Assembly (NCBI GenBank): GCA_964645645.1
Contig: CAZYBC010000004.1
Coordinates: 1 to 64,000, forward strand
Origin: CAZYBC01 sp964645645
GTDB lineage: Bacteria; Patescibacteriota; Microgenomatia; UBA1400; PJMF01
Direction: 5' to 3'
DNA length: 64,000 bases
A program made the translations under genes and the position numbers. Every line of letters starts with the position of its first letter. The stretch's first letter is position 1. A model generated the notes under the pieces. It saw only the letters and a list, made by a program, of their open reading frames with translations. It was not told the DNA's origin and searched no databases. Positions 44,971 through 53,500 of the stretch are shown one piece after another.

Positions 44971-45548
44971 AAATTAGATACCTTTTTAAATAAAGACTGC
45001 ACTTTTTTTTCTAGACTTTTATTTTCATATAATGGTAATAATTGAAATATTTTTTTCCAATCAAGCGCTCTTAAATTATCAAAATGATAATCAGTGCTAT
45101 GATACAAAATGTCCAAAAATGATCTTTCTTTGGTGGCAATAGAAACACCATTTGTTTGTTGAATTCCAATGGAATTAGCTAAGATAGCACTTTTTACTTT
45201 TCGATATGAATAAATTTGCCCATCAATAATAATTTTTCTACTTAAATAAGACGCAACCGTAATCACTGTTTGATATTGGAAGATTAAACCTTCTTTTGCC
45301 AAAACAGTTTCAAAACTAACATAAGAGGGTAAAAATATTCTAGTGGCTAGTTCTAATTTGTTATAATTTTTGTCTTTGACGTAGATGCCTTTGCGCAATC
45401 GATAAAGCTGGCCTTTTTTAACATAATAATTTAAACGAACTCTAGCAGATGTTGTATCATCATCCTGCCACAATAAAGCCAAGTCTTTTAAAGTAAAGAC
45501 TGTTTTATTTAATCTTAAAATAATATCTAAATAATTACCTTTTTGCAT
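44967..45548 (-). CDS. AbiEi-like winged-helix antitoxin
   Basis: 193 residues. 'VFTLKDLALLWQDDDTTSARVRLNYYVKKGQLYRLRKGIYVKDK' is the winged-helix N-terminal domain of AbiEi-type antitoxins, and the rest ('SYVSFETVLAKEGLIFQYQ', 'VSIATKERSFLDILYHS') follows the family form. Known members repress their own promoter by binding inverted repeats. Just upstream, a 24-bp inverted repeat covers the predicted start of transcription. Encoded before, and coupled to, the toxin-like gene. Confidence 0.85.
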   Translation of the reverse strand: MQKGNYLDIILRLNKTVFTLKDLALLWQDDDTTSARVRLNYYVKKGQLYRLRKGIYVKDKNYNKLELATRIFLPSYVSFETVLAKEGLIFQYQTVITVASYLSRKIIIDGQIYSYRKVKSAILANSIGIQQTNGVSIATKERSFLDILYHSTDYHFDNLRALDWKKIFQLLPLYENKSLEKKVQSLFKKVSNL

Positions 45549-45619
45549 ATTTTGAACTGTAAGTTAGGTTTAACCTAACCTACAGTTCAAAATATATGCT
45601 TAATTAAAATCACTGTCAA
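45547..45619 (-). promoter_or_regulatory. AbiEi promoter with operator-like inverted repeat
   Basis: On the minus strand -35 TTGACA (45614-45619) and -10 TATATT (45591-45596) are 17 bp apart. Arms 45547-45570 and 45572-45595 are complementary over 24 bp with one mismatch, covering the -10 edge, start site and ATG region. This fits autorepression by AbiEi. Confidence 0.8.
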
Positions 45620-45866
45620 GCAGCAGCTAGATAAAATAGATGCACTTGGAAAAAAATTTCTTTATGATAATTAAGCTCTAACATAAAGTGGCCAGATTTT
45701 TAAACAGCTATGCTATTTAGCTACAGCTATTAAAAGAGAAGTTTAATAAATTAAAAGGCGATTTACTTACCTATTTTTTAGGTATAAATAACCCACTTTT
45801 TTTATCTAAAAACCAGCTAAAATACTTAGCTTTACGATAAGAAAGTCTACAAAGTAAATCTTTTTT
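45620..45866. other. AT-rich leader upstream of the DGR template repeat
   Basis: No gene is seen. It must contain the promoter for the TR-avd-RT transcript, but no convincing -35/-10 pair was found (the best is TTGGAA at 45646-45651 with TAATTA at 45668-45673, 16-bp gap). Confidence 0.3.
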
Positions 45867-46012
45867 AGCCAATTATTGGTCTGGCACGACTAACACCACT
45901 AATACTAATAACGCTTGGTACACTAATCTAAGCAATGGCAACACGAACAACAATACCAAGACTACAGCTACATATTCATTTCGGTGTGTGTTTTAGTCTA
46001 AGGACTTTTAAA
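45867..46012 (+). repeat. DGR template repeat (TR)
   Basis: This 146-bp stretch matches the 3' end of the target gene (47609-47754, opposite strand). In the 140-base core all 13 differences fall at TR adenines: 45872, 45892, 45893, 45901, 45902, 45925, 45935, 45940, 45941, 45946, 45952, 45953 and 46004. Read in the target frame TR has 11 AAY codons and the same stop TAG. From 45954 to 46003 the repeats are identical, the likely initiation (IMH) segment. It ends 7 bases before the avd ATG. Confidence 0.97.
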
Positions 46013-46019
46013 GAAAACT

Positions 46020-46376
46020 ATGTTTTATCAAAGCATGCCACTTTATCTAGAGCTGATTAACTTACTCAAGTTAGAATATAAGCTAAATAAAAATATTGCC
46101 AAACAATATCGTTATTCTTTGGGAGAAAAAATTATTGATTTAACCTGGCAAATGCTGGATTTATTTATTGAAGTTCAACATTTAAGCAACATTTCAAACT
46201 CTAATAAAACAGCTCTCATTAAAACAATGATTGCTGATCATGAAAAATTGCAATTACGGCTCAGATTTTTAGGAGAATTGCAACTAATTTCTCTTAAACA
46301 ACAAGCTCAATTGCTTGCTCATACAACGGCTATTGGCAAAATGCTGGGCAGCTGGCTAAAACATGTCCCAAAATAA
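46020..46376 (+). CDS. avd: DGR accessory variability determinant (Avd)
   Basis: A 118-residue all-helical protein ('YQSMPLYLELINLLKLEYKLNKNIAKQYRYSLGEKIIDLTWQMLDLFIEVQ'), the four-helix-bundle bAvd family related to S23/IVS proteins. Avd is a basic pentamer that binds the reverse transcriptase and template RNA in known DGRs. It starts 7 bases after the TR and its end overlaps the RT start by 14 bases, so TR, avd and RT are one transcript. Confidence 0.9.
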   Translation: MFYQSMPLYLELINLLKLEYKLNKNIAKQYRYSLGEKIIDLTWQMLDLFIEVQHLSNISNSNKTALIKTMIADHEKLQLRLRFLGELQLISLKQQAQLLAHTTAIGKMLGSWLKHVPK

Positions 46377-47547
46377 AACTAGCACAATTTTTACTTATCA
46401 AAAAATTCTTAAAGCTTATTTTTTCTGCCGAAAACATAAGCGTCAAGCTCTGAGTGCTTTGGCTTATGAACTAAACTTTGAGAAAAATCTTGGTCAATTG
46501 ATAGAGCAGCTACAAAATAAAACCTATCAACCCCAAAGTGCGGTTTATTTTATTGTTACCAAACCAAAACCTAGGGAAATTTTTGCCAGTGAATTTGGAG
46601 ATAGAATTACCCATCATTTGCTTATTAACGAAGTAGAAAAAATCTGGGAAAAAGACATTTTCATCACTGATTCTTATGCTTGTAGAAAGGGCAAAGGCCA
46701 CCATTTTGCCCTCCAAAGAGTGAAAAACTTAGCTAAAAAGTATCGATATTATGGCCAATTTGATATTAGTAATTTTTTCTCTAGTATTGATAAAAATATT
46801 TTATTTGAAATTTTTGCCAAAGTTATAAAAACACAAGCAAAACCAGAATTCTGGAAAAATAATCTTTTATGGCTAACTAAAATAATTATTTTTTCTGATC
46901 CCACCCAAGATTTTTTTTATAAAGGCAATCAAAAATTAAAAAAATTAGTGCCAGCACAAAAGTCATTATTTAATCAAGAACCAGAAATTGGCTTGCCGAT
47001 TGGCAATCTAAGTAGCCAATTTCTGGCTAATGTTTATCTTAATGAACTAGATCAATTTGTAAACAAAAAGCTTAAAATAACCGCCTACGCTAGGTACGTT
47101 GATGACTTTTTAATCTTTAGTAATTCAAAAACTAAAGTTATTCAAGCCAGAAATCAAATTAAAGAATTTTTAAAAACTGAACTCAAATTAACCTTGCATC
47201 CTAAAAAACAGCAAATTCAAACTACTTGGCATGGCATTCCTTTTGTTGGCTACTTTATTAAGCCAGGTGGAGCGCAAGTTAGAAGAAATGTGGTAAAAAC
47301 TCTTAAAAATAAATTGTTTTATGCCCAAAAACTCAAAAATTTACCCCAAATCATTACCTCTTTAAATTCTTATTATGGCCATTTTATTCATGCTAATTCA
47401 TATCGCTTAAGAAAACACCTTTTTAAACAACATCTAAGTCAAGAATTTCATCAGTATCTGTGGGTAAAAGGTCATTACCAATCTTTTTGGCCAACTAAAA
47501 AGTTTTTTGCTAAAGGAAAAAATCTTTCCTTTAGCAAAAAAAAATAA
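46363..47547 (+). CDS. DGR reverse transcriptase
   Basis: 394 residues of a group II intron-like RT fold without maturase or endonuclease domains. Motifs: 'KPKPREIFASEFGDRITHHLL' (65-87), 'YGQFDISNFFSSID' with catalytic D134, 'GLPIGNLSSQFLANVYL' (210-226), where the SQ is characteristic of DGR RTs, and 'YARYVDDFLIFS' with the YxDD box at 245-248. The C-terminal thumb follows. It makes error-prone cDNA from TR RNA with mutation at adenines. The coding end (47503-47541) contains a 17-bp inverted repeat. Confidence 0.97.
   Translation: MSQNKTSTIFTYQKILKAYFFCRKHKRQALSALAYELNFEKNLGQLIEQLQNKTYQPQSAVYFIVTKPKPREIFASEFGDRITHHLLINEVEKIWEKDIFITDSYACRKGKGHHFALQRVKNLAKKYRYYGQFDISNFFSSIDKNILFEIFAKVIKTQAKPEFWKNNLLWLTKIIIFSDPTQDFFYKGNQKLKKLVPAQKSLFNQEPEIGLPIGNLSSQFLANVYLNELDQFVNKKLKITAYARYVDDFLIFSNSKTKVIQARNQIKEFLKTELKLTLHPKKQQIQTTWHGIPFVGYFIKPGGAQVRRNVVKTLKNKLFYAQKLKNLPQIITSLNSYYGHFIHANSYRLRKHLFKQHLSQEFHQYLWVKGHYQSFWPTKKFFAKGKNLSFSKKK
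47503..47541. repeat. 17-bp inverted repeat at the 3' end of the RT gene
   Basis: Arms 47503-47519 and 47525-47541 are perfectly complementary with a 5-nt loop, lying within the last codons of the RT. No T-run follows on either strand. It is the first of three stacked inverted repeats before the variable repeat. Confidence 0.85.
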
Positions 47548-47558
47548 AAAAACTCAAA

Positions 47559-47573
47559 CCCGCCTTTGGCGGG
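47559..47573 (-). terminator. GC hairpin, likely terminator of the DGR target gene
   Basis: A CCCGCC/GGCGGG stem with a TTT loop on the plus strand. Read on the minus strand it is followed by T-rich sequence (plus-strand A-runs at 47535-47556). It would end the target-gene transcript. Confidence 0.6.
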
Positions 47574-47578
47574 AATAA

Positions 47579-47611
47579 AAACCTAAGTTTCAGATTCTGA
47601 AACTTAGGTTT
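47579..47611. repeat. 15-bp inverted repeat abutting the variable repeat (DGR hairpin/cruciform candidate)
   Basis: Arms 47579-47593 and 47597-47611 are perfectly complementary with a 3-nt loop. They touch the end of TR/VR homology (47609), just past the target stop codon. In the Bordetella phage DGR a hairpin/cruciform directly downstream of the VR initiation site is needed for efficient retrohoming. The position here is the same. Confidence 0.8.
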
Positions 47612-47754
47612 AAAAGGCCTTAGACTAAAACACACACCGAAATGAATATGTAGCTGTAGTCTTGGTAAGGTTGTACGTGACGCCACTGCTTAGATGAGTG
47701 TACCAAGCGTTATTAGTAACAGTGGTGGAAGTCGTGCCAGACCAATAAGTGGCT
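47609..47754 (-). repeat. DGR variable repeat (VR)
   Basis: The last 130 bases of the target gene plus the sequence past its stop. Aligned to TR, eight AAY codons have become codons for Thr, Ser, Val, His, Ser, Val, Tyr and Leu. Three AAY codons are unchanged. No other TR base is altered within the coding part. The segment from 47618 to 47667 is identical to the TR. Confidence 0.97.
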
Positions 47755-48482
47755 GCACTATTACTTAAAAACTCAGCTGAGCCATCTATATAGGCCATCA
47801 TCAACTCTTTTTGATAAGGCAAGCGCCAACCAGTACCTAAAGCTTCACAGCCGGTTTTACTACTAATTAGTTTTACACACTTACAAGCCACATCGCCATG
47901 AGCAACACAAGAGCCAGGATTCTCCGCTGAACCAGGCTGAGCACAATTATTCGCCGTAAACCAATTCGCCGCACTACTAATTCTAGCCGACCAGACTAAG
48001 CCAGTGTTGGCATCCTGCTTTTCTGCTTGAGCATTACTAGTATTACAGTAAGTATTCGCTTCATTACAAGTGGTCCAGCTAGCCAGATAACTCCCAGTTG
48101 GTAAAGTAGTAGCATCATGAATCCCGCCCACACTCTGTGGATAATCTGCATTTCCGCCATTATATGTACCATTAGCCTTAGCATCATTAAAAGTTCCTCT
48201 GGCAGCCGCATTAATTCTATTCCAGTAAGCCCCCCAATCTCCCCAGGACCCAGCGGCCGTACTACCATAATCTAAAGTTGTTAAAGCATCAGCGAGTTGT
48301 TTTAAACGAGAATCAGCCTCAGATTCTGGAGAAGAACCTGTCTGTTCGGCGCGAATAATTTTAATTTGCCGGTTAAGACTCAGCCCTACCAAAACTAAAA
48401 ACCCCACGGACAAAACTAACTGCCACGAAAAAATTTTTTGGCTTCTTACAAATAGCAAGCGGATTTTTTGAAAAAATTTCAT
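47625..48482 (-). CDS. DGR target: membrane-anchored C-type-lectin-like (DUF1566-like) variable protein
   Basis: 285 residues from ATG 48482 (an upstream TTG overlaps the -35 box). An N-terminal anchor (about 19-38, 'WQLVLSVGFLVLVGLSL') is followed by a region with 'TGLVWSARISSAANW' and 'GTGWRLPYQKELMMAYIDGSAEFLSNSAATYWSGTT', the DUF1566/Lcl form of the C-type lectin fold. Several Cys pairs (NNCAQ, SCVAHGDVACKC, TGC) may form disulfides. The final about 42 residues are the variable repeat, ending YSFRCVF. It should display a variable binding surface outside the cell. The gene is convergent with the RT. Confidence 0.93.
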   Translation of the reverse strand: MKFFQKIRLLFVRSQKIFSWQLVLSVGFLVLVGLSLNRQIKIIRAEQTGSSPESEADSRLKQLADALTTLDYGSTAAGSWGDWGAYWNRINAAARGTFNDAKANGTYNGGNADYPQSVGGIHDATTLPTGSYLASWTTCNEANTYCNTSNAQAEKQDANTGLVWSARISSAANWFTANNCAQPGSAENPGSCVAHGDVACKCVKLISSKTGCEALGTGWRLPYQKELMMAYIDGSAEFLSNSAATYWSGTTSTTVTNNAWYTHLSSGVTYNLTKTTATYSFRCVF

Positions 48483-48488
48483 ACTAAT

Positions 48489-48518
48489 AATATGACGGAT
48501 TAGAGAATGAGGTGTCAA
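48489..48518 (-). promoter_or_regulatory. Promoter of the DGR target gene, probably leaderless
   Basis: -35 TTGACA (48513-48518) and -10 CATATT (48489-48494) have an 18-bp gap. The expected start site falls at about the ATG at 48482, so the mRNA would have no leader. Confidence 0.6.
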
Positions 48519-48520
48519 GA

Positions 48521-48587
48521 CTTAGTAAGTATAGCCTAATTAAACCATTCCGCTTGCGGTGTGTTTAATAAGGCTATACTTACCAAG
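48521..48587. repeat. REP-like palindrome copy F with its own long stem
   Basis: The 26-bp core is at 48541-48566. Arms 48521-48545 and 48563-48587 pair over 25 bp with two mismatches. The arm sequence is unrelated to copy A. It sits between the DGR target promoter and the end of the right AbiE module. Confidence 0.85.
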
Positions 48588-48589
48588 AT

Positions 48590-49348
48590 TTATACCGTTG
48601 TAATACTCTCAAATGGCAGGCTTTTGATAAGTTCCTCAATCTGACTGTCATCTACCTGCTTGGAATAGTAAATCTGGCCCATTTCCTGCTCTTTTTCAGT
48701 AGCAATTACCTTCCAGTTGGTTTGGATACTGGCTTTAGTAATTGGTCGGCGAATTTCCTTTTGCCGGACATATGAAATAATTTCATCCAAATCCAGCTGG
48801 TACTTTTCCAAAAGTAAGTAGATATCATAGAAATCTCGATAACGAGCCCGATCACTCATAGCTCGGATTTTCTCAGCACAGACTTCTCTGATATCCATAA
48901 CAGACACTTTAAAATCTACACCCCAGACATTGTGATAAACCATCGTTTGAGGTGTAAGTAACACATTTTGCAAGAAGTCGATTTCTACCTTGAGCGAATT
49001 GGGCTGAATAAGTGGTCCCATATACTGAAGTTTTTCAAACTTAATTGTGGCATTAGAAAGATAGTCCTTTTTTATACTCAGATAATCAATATTATCAAAA
49101 ATTTCCCTAATTTCTTCAAGTGACAACTGTGTTTTATTTGAAGAAAAATCTAAATCCTCAGAAAAACGATATTGATCCAAATAACAGTGATGAAGGGCTG
49201 TGCCACCCTTAAAAATAAGATTTTTGCCAATTTTAGAAGCGGCAATAATCTGCATTACCAGAGCTAAGAAATAATCCTTCTCAGCAATATGTAAAGGATA
49301 ACGCAAACTTTTACGATTGATAATTTCAAGTTGTTGTCTAGTAAGCAT
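48590..49348 (-). CDS. AbiEii-like nucleotidyltransferase toxin (right of DGR)
   Basis: 252 residues with 'LIFKGGTALHHCYLDQYRFSEDLDFSS' (GG and D-x-D motifs), 'SVMDIREVCAEKIRAMSDRARYRDFYDIYLLLEKY' and a C-terminal tail, the full AbiEii pattern. It starts 5 bases after the AbiEi-like gene. It is the partner of a type IV toxin-antitoxin pair on the right side of the DGR. Confidence 0.87.
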   Translation of the reverse strand: MLTRQQLEIINRKSLRYPLHIAEKDYFLALVMQIIAASKIGKNLIFKGGTALHHCYLDQYRFSEDLDFSSNKTQLSLEEIREIFDNIDYLSIKKDYLSNATIKFEKLQYMGPLIQPNSLKVEIDFLQNVLLTPQTMVYHNVWGVDFKVSVMDIREVCAEKIRAMSDRARYRDFYDIYLLLEKYQLDLDEIISYVRQKEIRRPITKASIQTNWKVIATEKEQEMGQIYYSKQVDDSQIEELIKSLPFESITTV

Positions 49349-49353
49349 AGGGT

Positions 49354-50136
49354 TTATTTAACTGACTGATATTTATCAAAATAAGCATCATAATATAATC
49401 GCCATTTGGCATTAAACTTAGTATCTCCAAAAATCATCAGGTGAGTACCTTTTAACTTAACTTGATTATAAAGATCACTAGAATCAATTCCTAAAAGATC
49501 AAATAAGAAACCAAATATCTTAATGGTAACTAAAGACATCTTACCTAAATACTCAATCATTCTTTGTATATCAAGTGAACTTTTATACAATGAGAGCTTT
49601 TCCACAACCAAATCAACAGTATATTTGCTTTTATGGAATTGAATCATATCAATTAAGGCTTTTTCAGCCGTGGCCATACGCACTGTCTTATTATCTATAA
49701 TTACCTCTTCCCAACCAAAAAACCATTTATCCAATACTTTTACAAAGCTATACTCGGCTGACTGCAATTGCACCGTCTTATACTGCACCTGAGAGATTGA
49801 AATAGTTTTGTTGGTTAGTTGGTCAAACATGCCATGATAAGCTAAAGCTGACTCAAAAGAGATGTAAGAATCTTTAACTAAAAGATTGGCAACGACATAG
49901 GGCGAGAGAGATAAAAATCCACGGTTGCTCAGGTCAGAGATGGCATACAAACCTTTTTTTACCCGAATCAGCCAGCCGTTGTGGGTTAATTTAACAATTA
50001 CCTTTTTTGTCCTCTGCTGGTTCCACAATCCCTCAGCCTGGCTATAAATCTGCTCAGAAGTCACAATTTGGCCATGTTTGACGATCAGATTCTCTAGAAG
50101 CATGCTTTGATTGGTGTTTAGAATAGTTTGTTTCAT
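49354..50136 (-). CDS. AbiEi-like winged-helix antitoxin (right of DGR)
   Basis: 260 residues. An N-terminal winged helix ('GQIVTSEQIYSQAEGLWNQQRTKKVIVKLTHNGWLIRVKKGLYAIS') is followed by an AbiEi C-terminal domain ('SYISFESALAYHGM', 'VRMATAEKALIDMIQFHKSKY'). The toxin gene follows with a 5-base gap. A clear promoter lies upstream. Confidence 0.85.
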   Translation of the reverse strand: MKQTILNTNQSMLLENLIVKHGQIVTSEQIYSQAEGLWNQQRTKKVIVKLTHNGWLIRVKKGLYAISDLSNRGFLSLSPYVVANLLVKDSYISFESALAYHGMFDQLTNKTISISQVQYKTVQLQSAEYSFVKVLDKWFFGWEEVIIDNKTVRMATAEKALIDMIQFHKSKYTVDLVVEKLSLYKSSLDIQRMIEYLGKMSLVTIKIFGFLFDLLGIDSSDLYNQVKLKGTHLMIFGDTKFNAKWRLYYDAYFDKYQSVK

Positions 50137-50174
50137 ATAGCTTAAGTACCCTTTTATGGGAACTATCTACTTAT

Positions 50175-50203
50175 AGATTAAACAATTCTAATAAACTTGT
50201 CAA
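50175..50203 (-). promoter_or_regulatory. Promoter of right AbiE module
   Basis: -35 TTGACA (50198-50203) and -10 TAATCT (50175-50180) are separated by 17 bp on the minus strand. An imperfect inverted repeat (AGT-CCC ... GGG-ACT) lies in the leader at about 50148-50169 and could be the AbiEi operator. Confidence 0.7.
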
Positions 50204-50592
50204 GAATCCACATCAGAAAATACTTTTATTTAAGATTATCTGATTGAGCTCGACAAATCATAAATCAACAGGTTCAGACATATTTATGGGTTCAACAATG
50301 ATATCTCCATGCCGATTTTTAAATACTCTAAAAATTTCGTCTACAAATTAGAAATTCAATTACTATAATTACAAACTAGCCACTTTATGAATTTTAGGAT
50401 TAAATAAAATTTTATTAATCTATTACACATAGTTTCACTAAATCATTCCACTTGTAGTGCATTTAGTGAGACTATATATAAAGGTAGATTTTTCCAAACA
50501 AAACCCATATAATATACTTTCGCCAAAAATGCTGTGGGCGCAGAAAATTCTGCCAACCTCATCAAATTAAAAAGCTGGCGAAATCACAATAA
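50204..50592. other. Intergenic gap with ORF remnant, REP copy and uvrA leader
   Basis: On the minus strand 50258-50343 reads 'VDEIFRVFKNRHGDIIVEPI' followed by 'NMSEPVDL' and a stop, with no start: a probable gene remnant. REP copy G is at 50429-50475. TATAAT at 50508-50513 is the likely uvrA -10 box, leaving a leader of about 70 bases in which TCGCCA and TGGCGA near its ends are complementary. Confidence 0.4.
50429..50475. repeat. REP-like palindrome copy G with its own stem
   Basis: The core is at 50439-50464. Arms 50429-50443 and 50461-50475 pair over 15 bp with one T/C difference (G-U in RNA). The arm is unlike those of copies A and F. Confidence 0.75.
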
Positions 50593-53500
50593 ATGTCAAA
50601 AACAAACCCTGCCAATTCTAACGCCAAAAAAACTAAGACCGCTTCACCAGAGCCGGTTTCTCCTAACACTCACATTATTGTCACCGGGGCGCGTGAGCAT
50701 AACCTCGCTAACATCAATTTAACCATTCCCAAAAACCAGCTGGTGGTTTTTACTGGCTTATCTGGTAGCGGCAAAAGTTCTTTAGCTTTTGATACTTTAT
50801 ACGCTGAAGGTCAACGTCGCTACGTGGAATCTTTAAGCTCTTATGCTCGCCAGTTTTTAGGGGGGATGAAAAAGCCAGCGGTTGATCAAATTGATGGGCT
50901 ATCACCAGCTATTTCTATTGATCAAAAAACAACTTCACATAATCCTCGTTCTACCGTGGGCACGATTACTGAAATTTACGATTATTTGCGCTTACTTTTT
51001 GCTAGAGTGGGGCATCCTCATTGTCCAGAATGTGGTCAAGAAATTGCTAGCCAAAGTATTGATCAGATTGTTAATCAAGCTTTAAATAAAATTGAAGATC
51101 AGCTGAACCAAACTCAGCAACCGGCCAAACTCTTTATCCTTTCGCCAGTGGTTAAAAATCGTAAAGGGGAATTTTCTAGCTTATTAGCTTCATTACAAAA
51201 AAAAGGGTTTATTCGGGCTAGAATTGATGGCAATGTTTATGATTTGCGTCAAGAATTAAACCTCATTAAAACCAATAAACATAATATTGAAATTATTGTT
51301 GATCGGTTGATAATCAGTAAGCAACAAATGCGCGATGAGGCTGAACTCAAAACCATTAAAAGCCGGCTTAATCAATCTTTTGAAGAAGCGCTAAAACTGA
51401 CTGATGGTTTAGCAATGATTAGTTTTATTTTAGATCAAAGTTTTGATTTTCCAGAAAAACCGACTGACTTCAAAGACATTTTGTTCAGTGAAAAACTAGC
51501 TTGTAGTAATTGTGGCATTTCCATCAAAGAGCTAGAACCAAGAATGTTTTCTTTTAACTCTCCAGATGGCGCTTGTCCAGTTTGTCATGGTTTAGGTTCA
51601 ATTTTAAAAATTGATCCTGATAAAATTTTAGCGTCAGATTTAACACTCAGCGAAGGGGCAATTATTCCTTTTGCCACTACTTTGGCTAGAGAAGGCTGGT
51701 GGACTAGATTAATCAAAACAGTGGTAGAAGATGCTGGTTATGATTTTCGTAAAACTCCATTTAAAGACATGAGTGAACAATTTCAGCAAGTGTTGTTATA
51801 TGGTTCCAAAAAAATTTATGATGTAACTGGCGAAAATCGTTTTGGCCAAATGACCACTATTCAACAACAATTTGAAGGTTTTCTCAAAAATCTCGAAAGA
51901 CGCTATCAAGAAACTAACAGTGATTTTATGCGTCACGAAATTGAACGCTACATGCGTAAAGAAACTTGCCAAGCTTGTTTGGGTGATCGGCTCAAGCCAG
52001 AATCTTTGGCAGTATATATTGATCATCAAAATATTGCTGATGTCAGTAAATTGCCCATTTCTCAGGCGCTAAAATGGATAGAAACTTTGCAAAAGCAAGA
52101 TATTCTTAATCCTAAAGAAAAAGCCATTGCTCAATCAATTCTCAAAGAAATTCTCGCTCGTTTAAATTTTTTAACTTCGGTTGGTCTTAATTATTTAAAC
52201 TTAGCTAGAGAAGCCGCCACCTTAGCCGGTGGTGAAGCTCAGCGGATTCGCTTAGCATCTCAAATTGGCACTGGTCTAACTGGCGTGTTATATATTTTGG
52301 ATGAACCGACCATTGGTTTACACCAACGTGACAATCATCAACTCATTAACACGCTCAAAAATCTGCGTGACAAAGGTAATAGTGTGATGGTGGTAGAGCA
52401 TGACCGTGACTTAATGTTAGAAAGTGATTATTTGTTTGATTTTGGCCCAGAAGCTGGCAAAAATGGCGGCCAGGTAGTCGCTTTTGGGACACCCGAAGAA
52501 GTTTTAGCTAGTAAAAATTCTTTAACGGCTAAATATTTAGCCCGTAAAAAAGATGTTCTTAGAGAAAGACTCTCCGTTAATCTTAAGCCTCAAGAATTAT
52601 CCGGCATTAAAACTGCCAGCCAAACTCAACAAGCCATTAAAATCAAAGGTGCTAATAAACATAACCTTAAAGGTTTAGATGTTGAATTGCCGTTAGGTAA
52701 ATTAATTTGTATTACTGGTATTTCTGGTTCTGGAAAATCTACGCTTTTGCATGACACGCTTTATGCTAATTTAGCTGATAAGCTTGGCAAAAAAGTTGAC
52801 GAAAAGCCAGGTTTTGTACAGGAATTTATTGTACCAGATTTGGTTAAACGAGTTAGCTTAATTGACCAAAGTCCCATTGGTAAAACACCACGTTCTAATC
52901 CAGCTACTTACACAAAAATTTTTGATTACATTCGCAAAATTTTTGTAAATACTAAAGAAGCGCAAGTGCGCGGTTATAACCTTAGCCGCTTTAGCTTTAA
53001 TGTCAAAGGTGGTCGTTGTGAAGCTTGCCAAGGTGACGGTCAGCTTAAAATTGAAATGCAGTTTTTACCTGATGTTTATGTCACTTGTGATGTTTGTCAC
53101 GGCAAACGTTATAACAGCGAAACTTTGCAAGTTACCTATCAAGAAAAAAATATTGCCGAAGTTTTAAACATGGAAGTCGCTCAAGCTTACGAATTTTTTA
53201 AGAATCATGCCACTTTACGCCATAAACTCAAAACCCTCATTGACGTTGGTTTAGGTTATATCGAATTAGGTCAACCTGCGCCAACGCTCAGCGGCGGTGA
53301 AGCTCAGCGGGTGAAGTTAGCCAAAGAACTGGCGACCAAAAGTTATGACCATACCATCTATTTACTTGATGAACCAACCACTGGTTTACACTTTGCCGAT
53401 ATTCAAAAACTACTCAATGTTTTAAGCCAACTTGTAGCTCAAGGCAACACCGTAATTGTGATTGAACACAATCTCGACATTATTAAAAATGCTGATTGGA

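Noticed and set aside
46363..47547. Reverse transcriptase of a group II intron or retron
   Set aside because: No maturase or endonuclease domain and no msr/msd-like RNA; the RT has the SQ motif, an Avd gene and a TR/VR pair with adenine-only changes.
47625..48518. Longer DGR target starting at TTG 48518
   Set aside because: That TTG is part of the -35 hexamer TTGACA; ATG 48482 fits the anchor and predicted start site.
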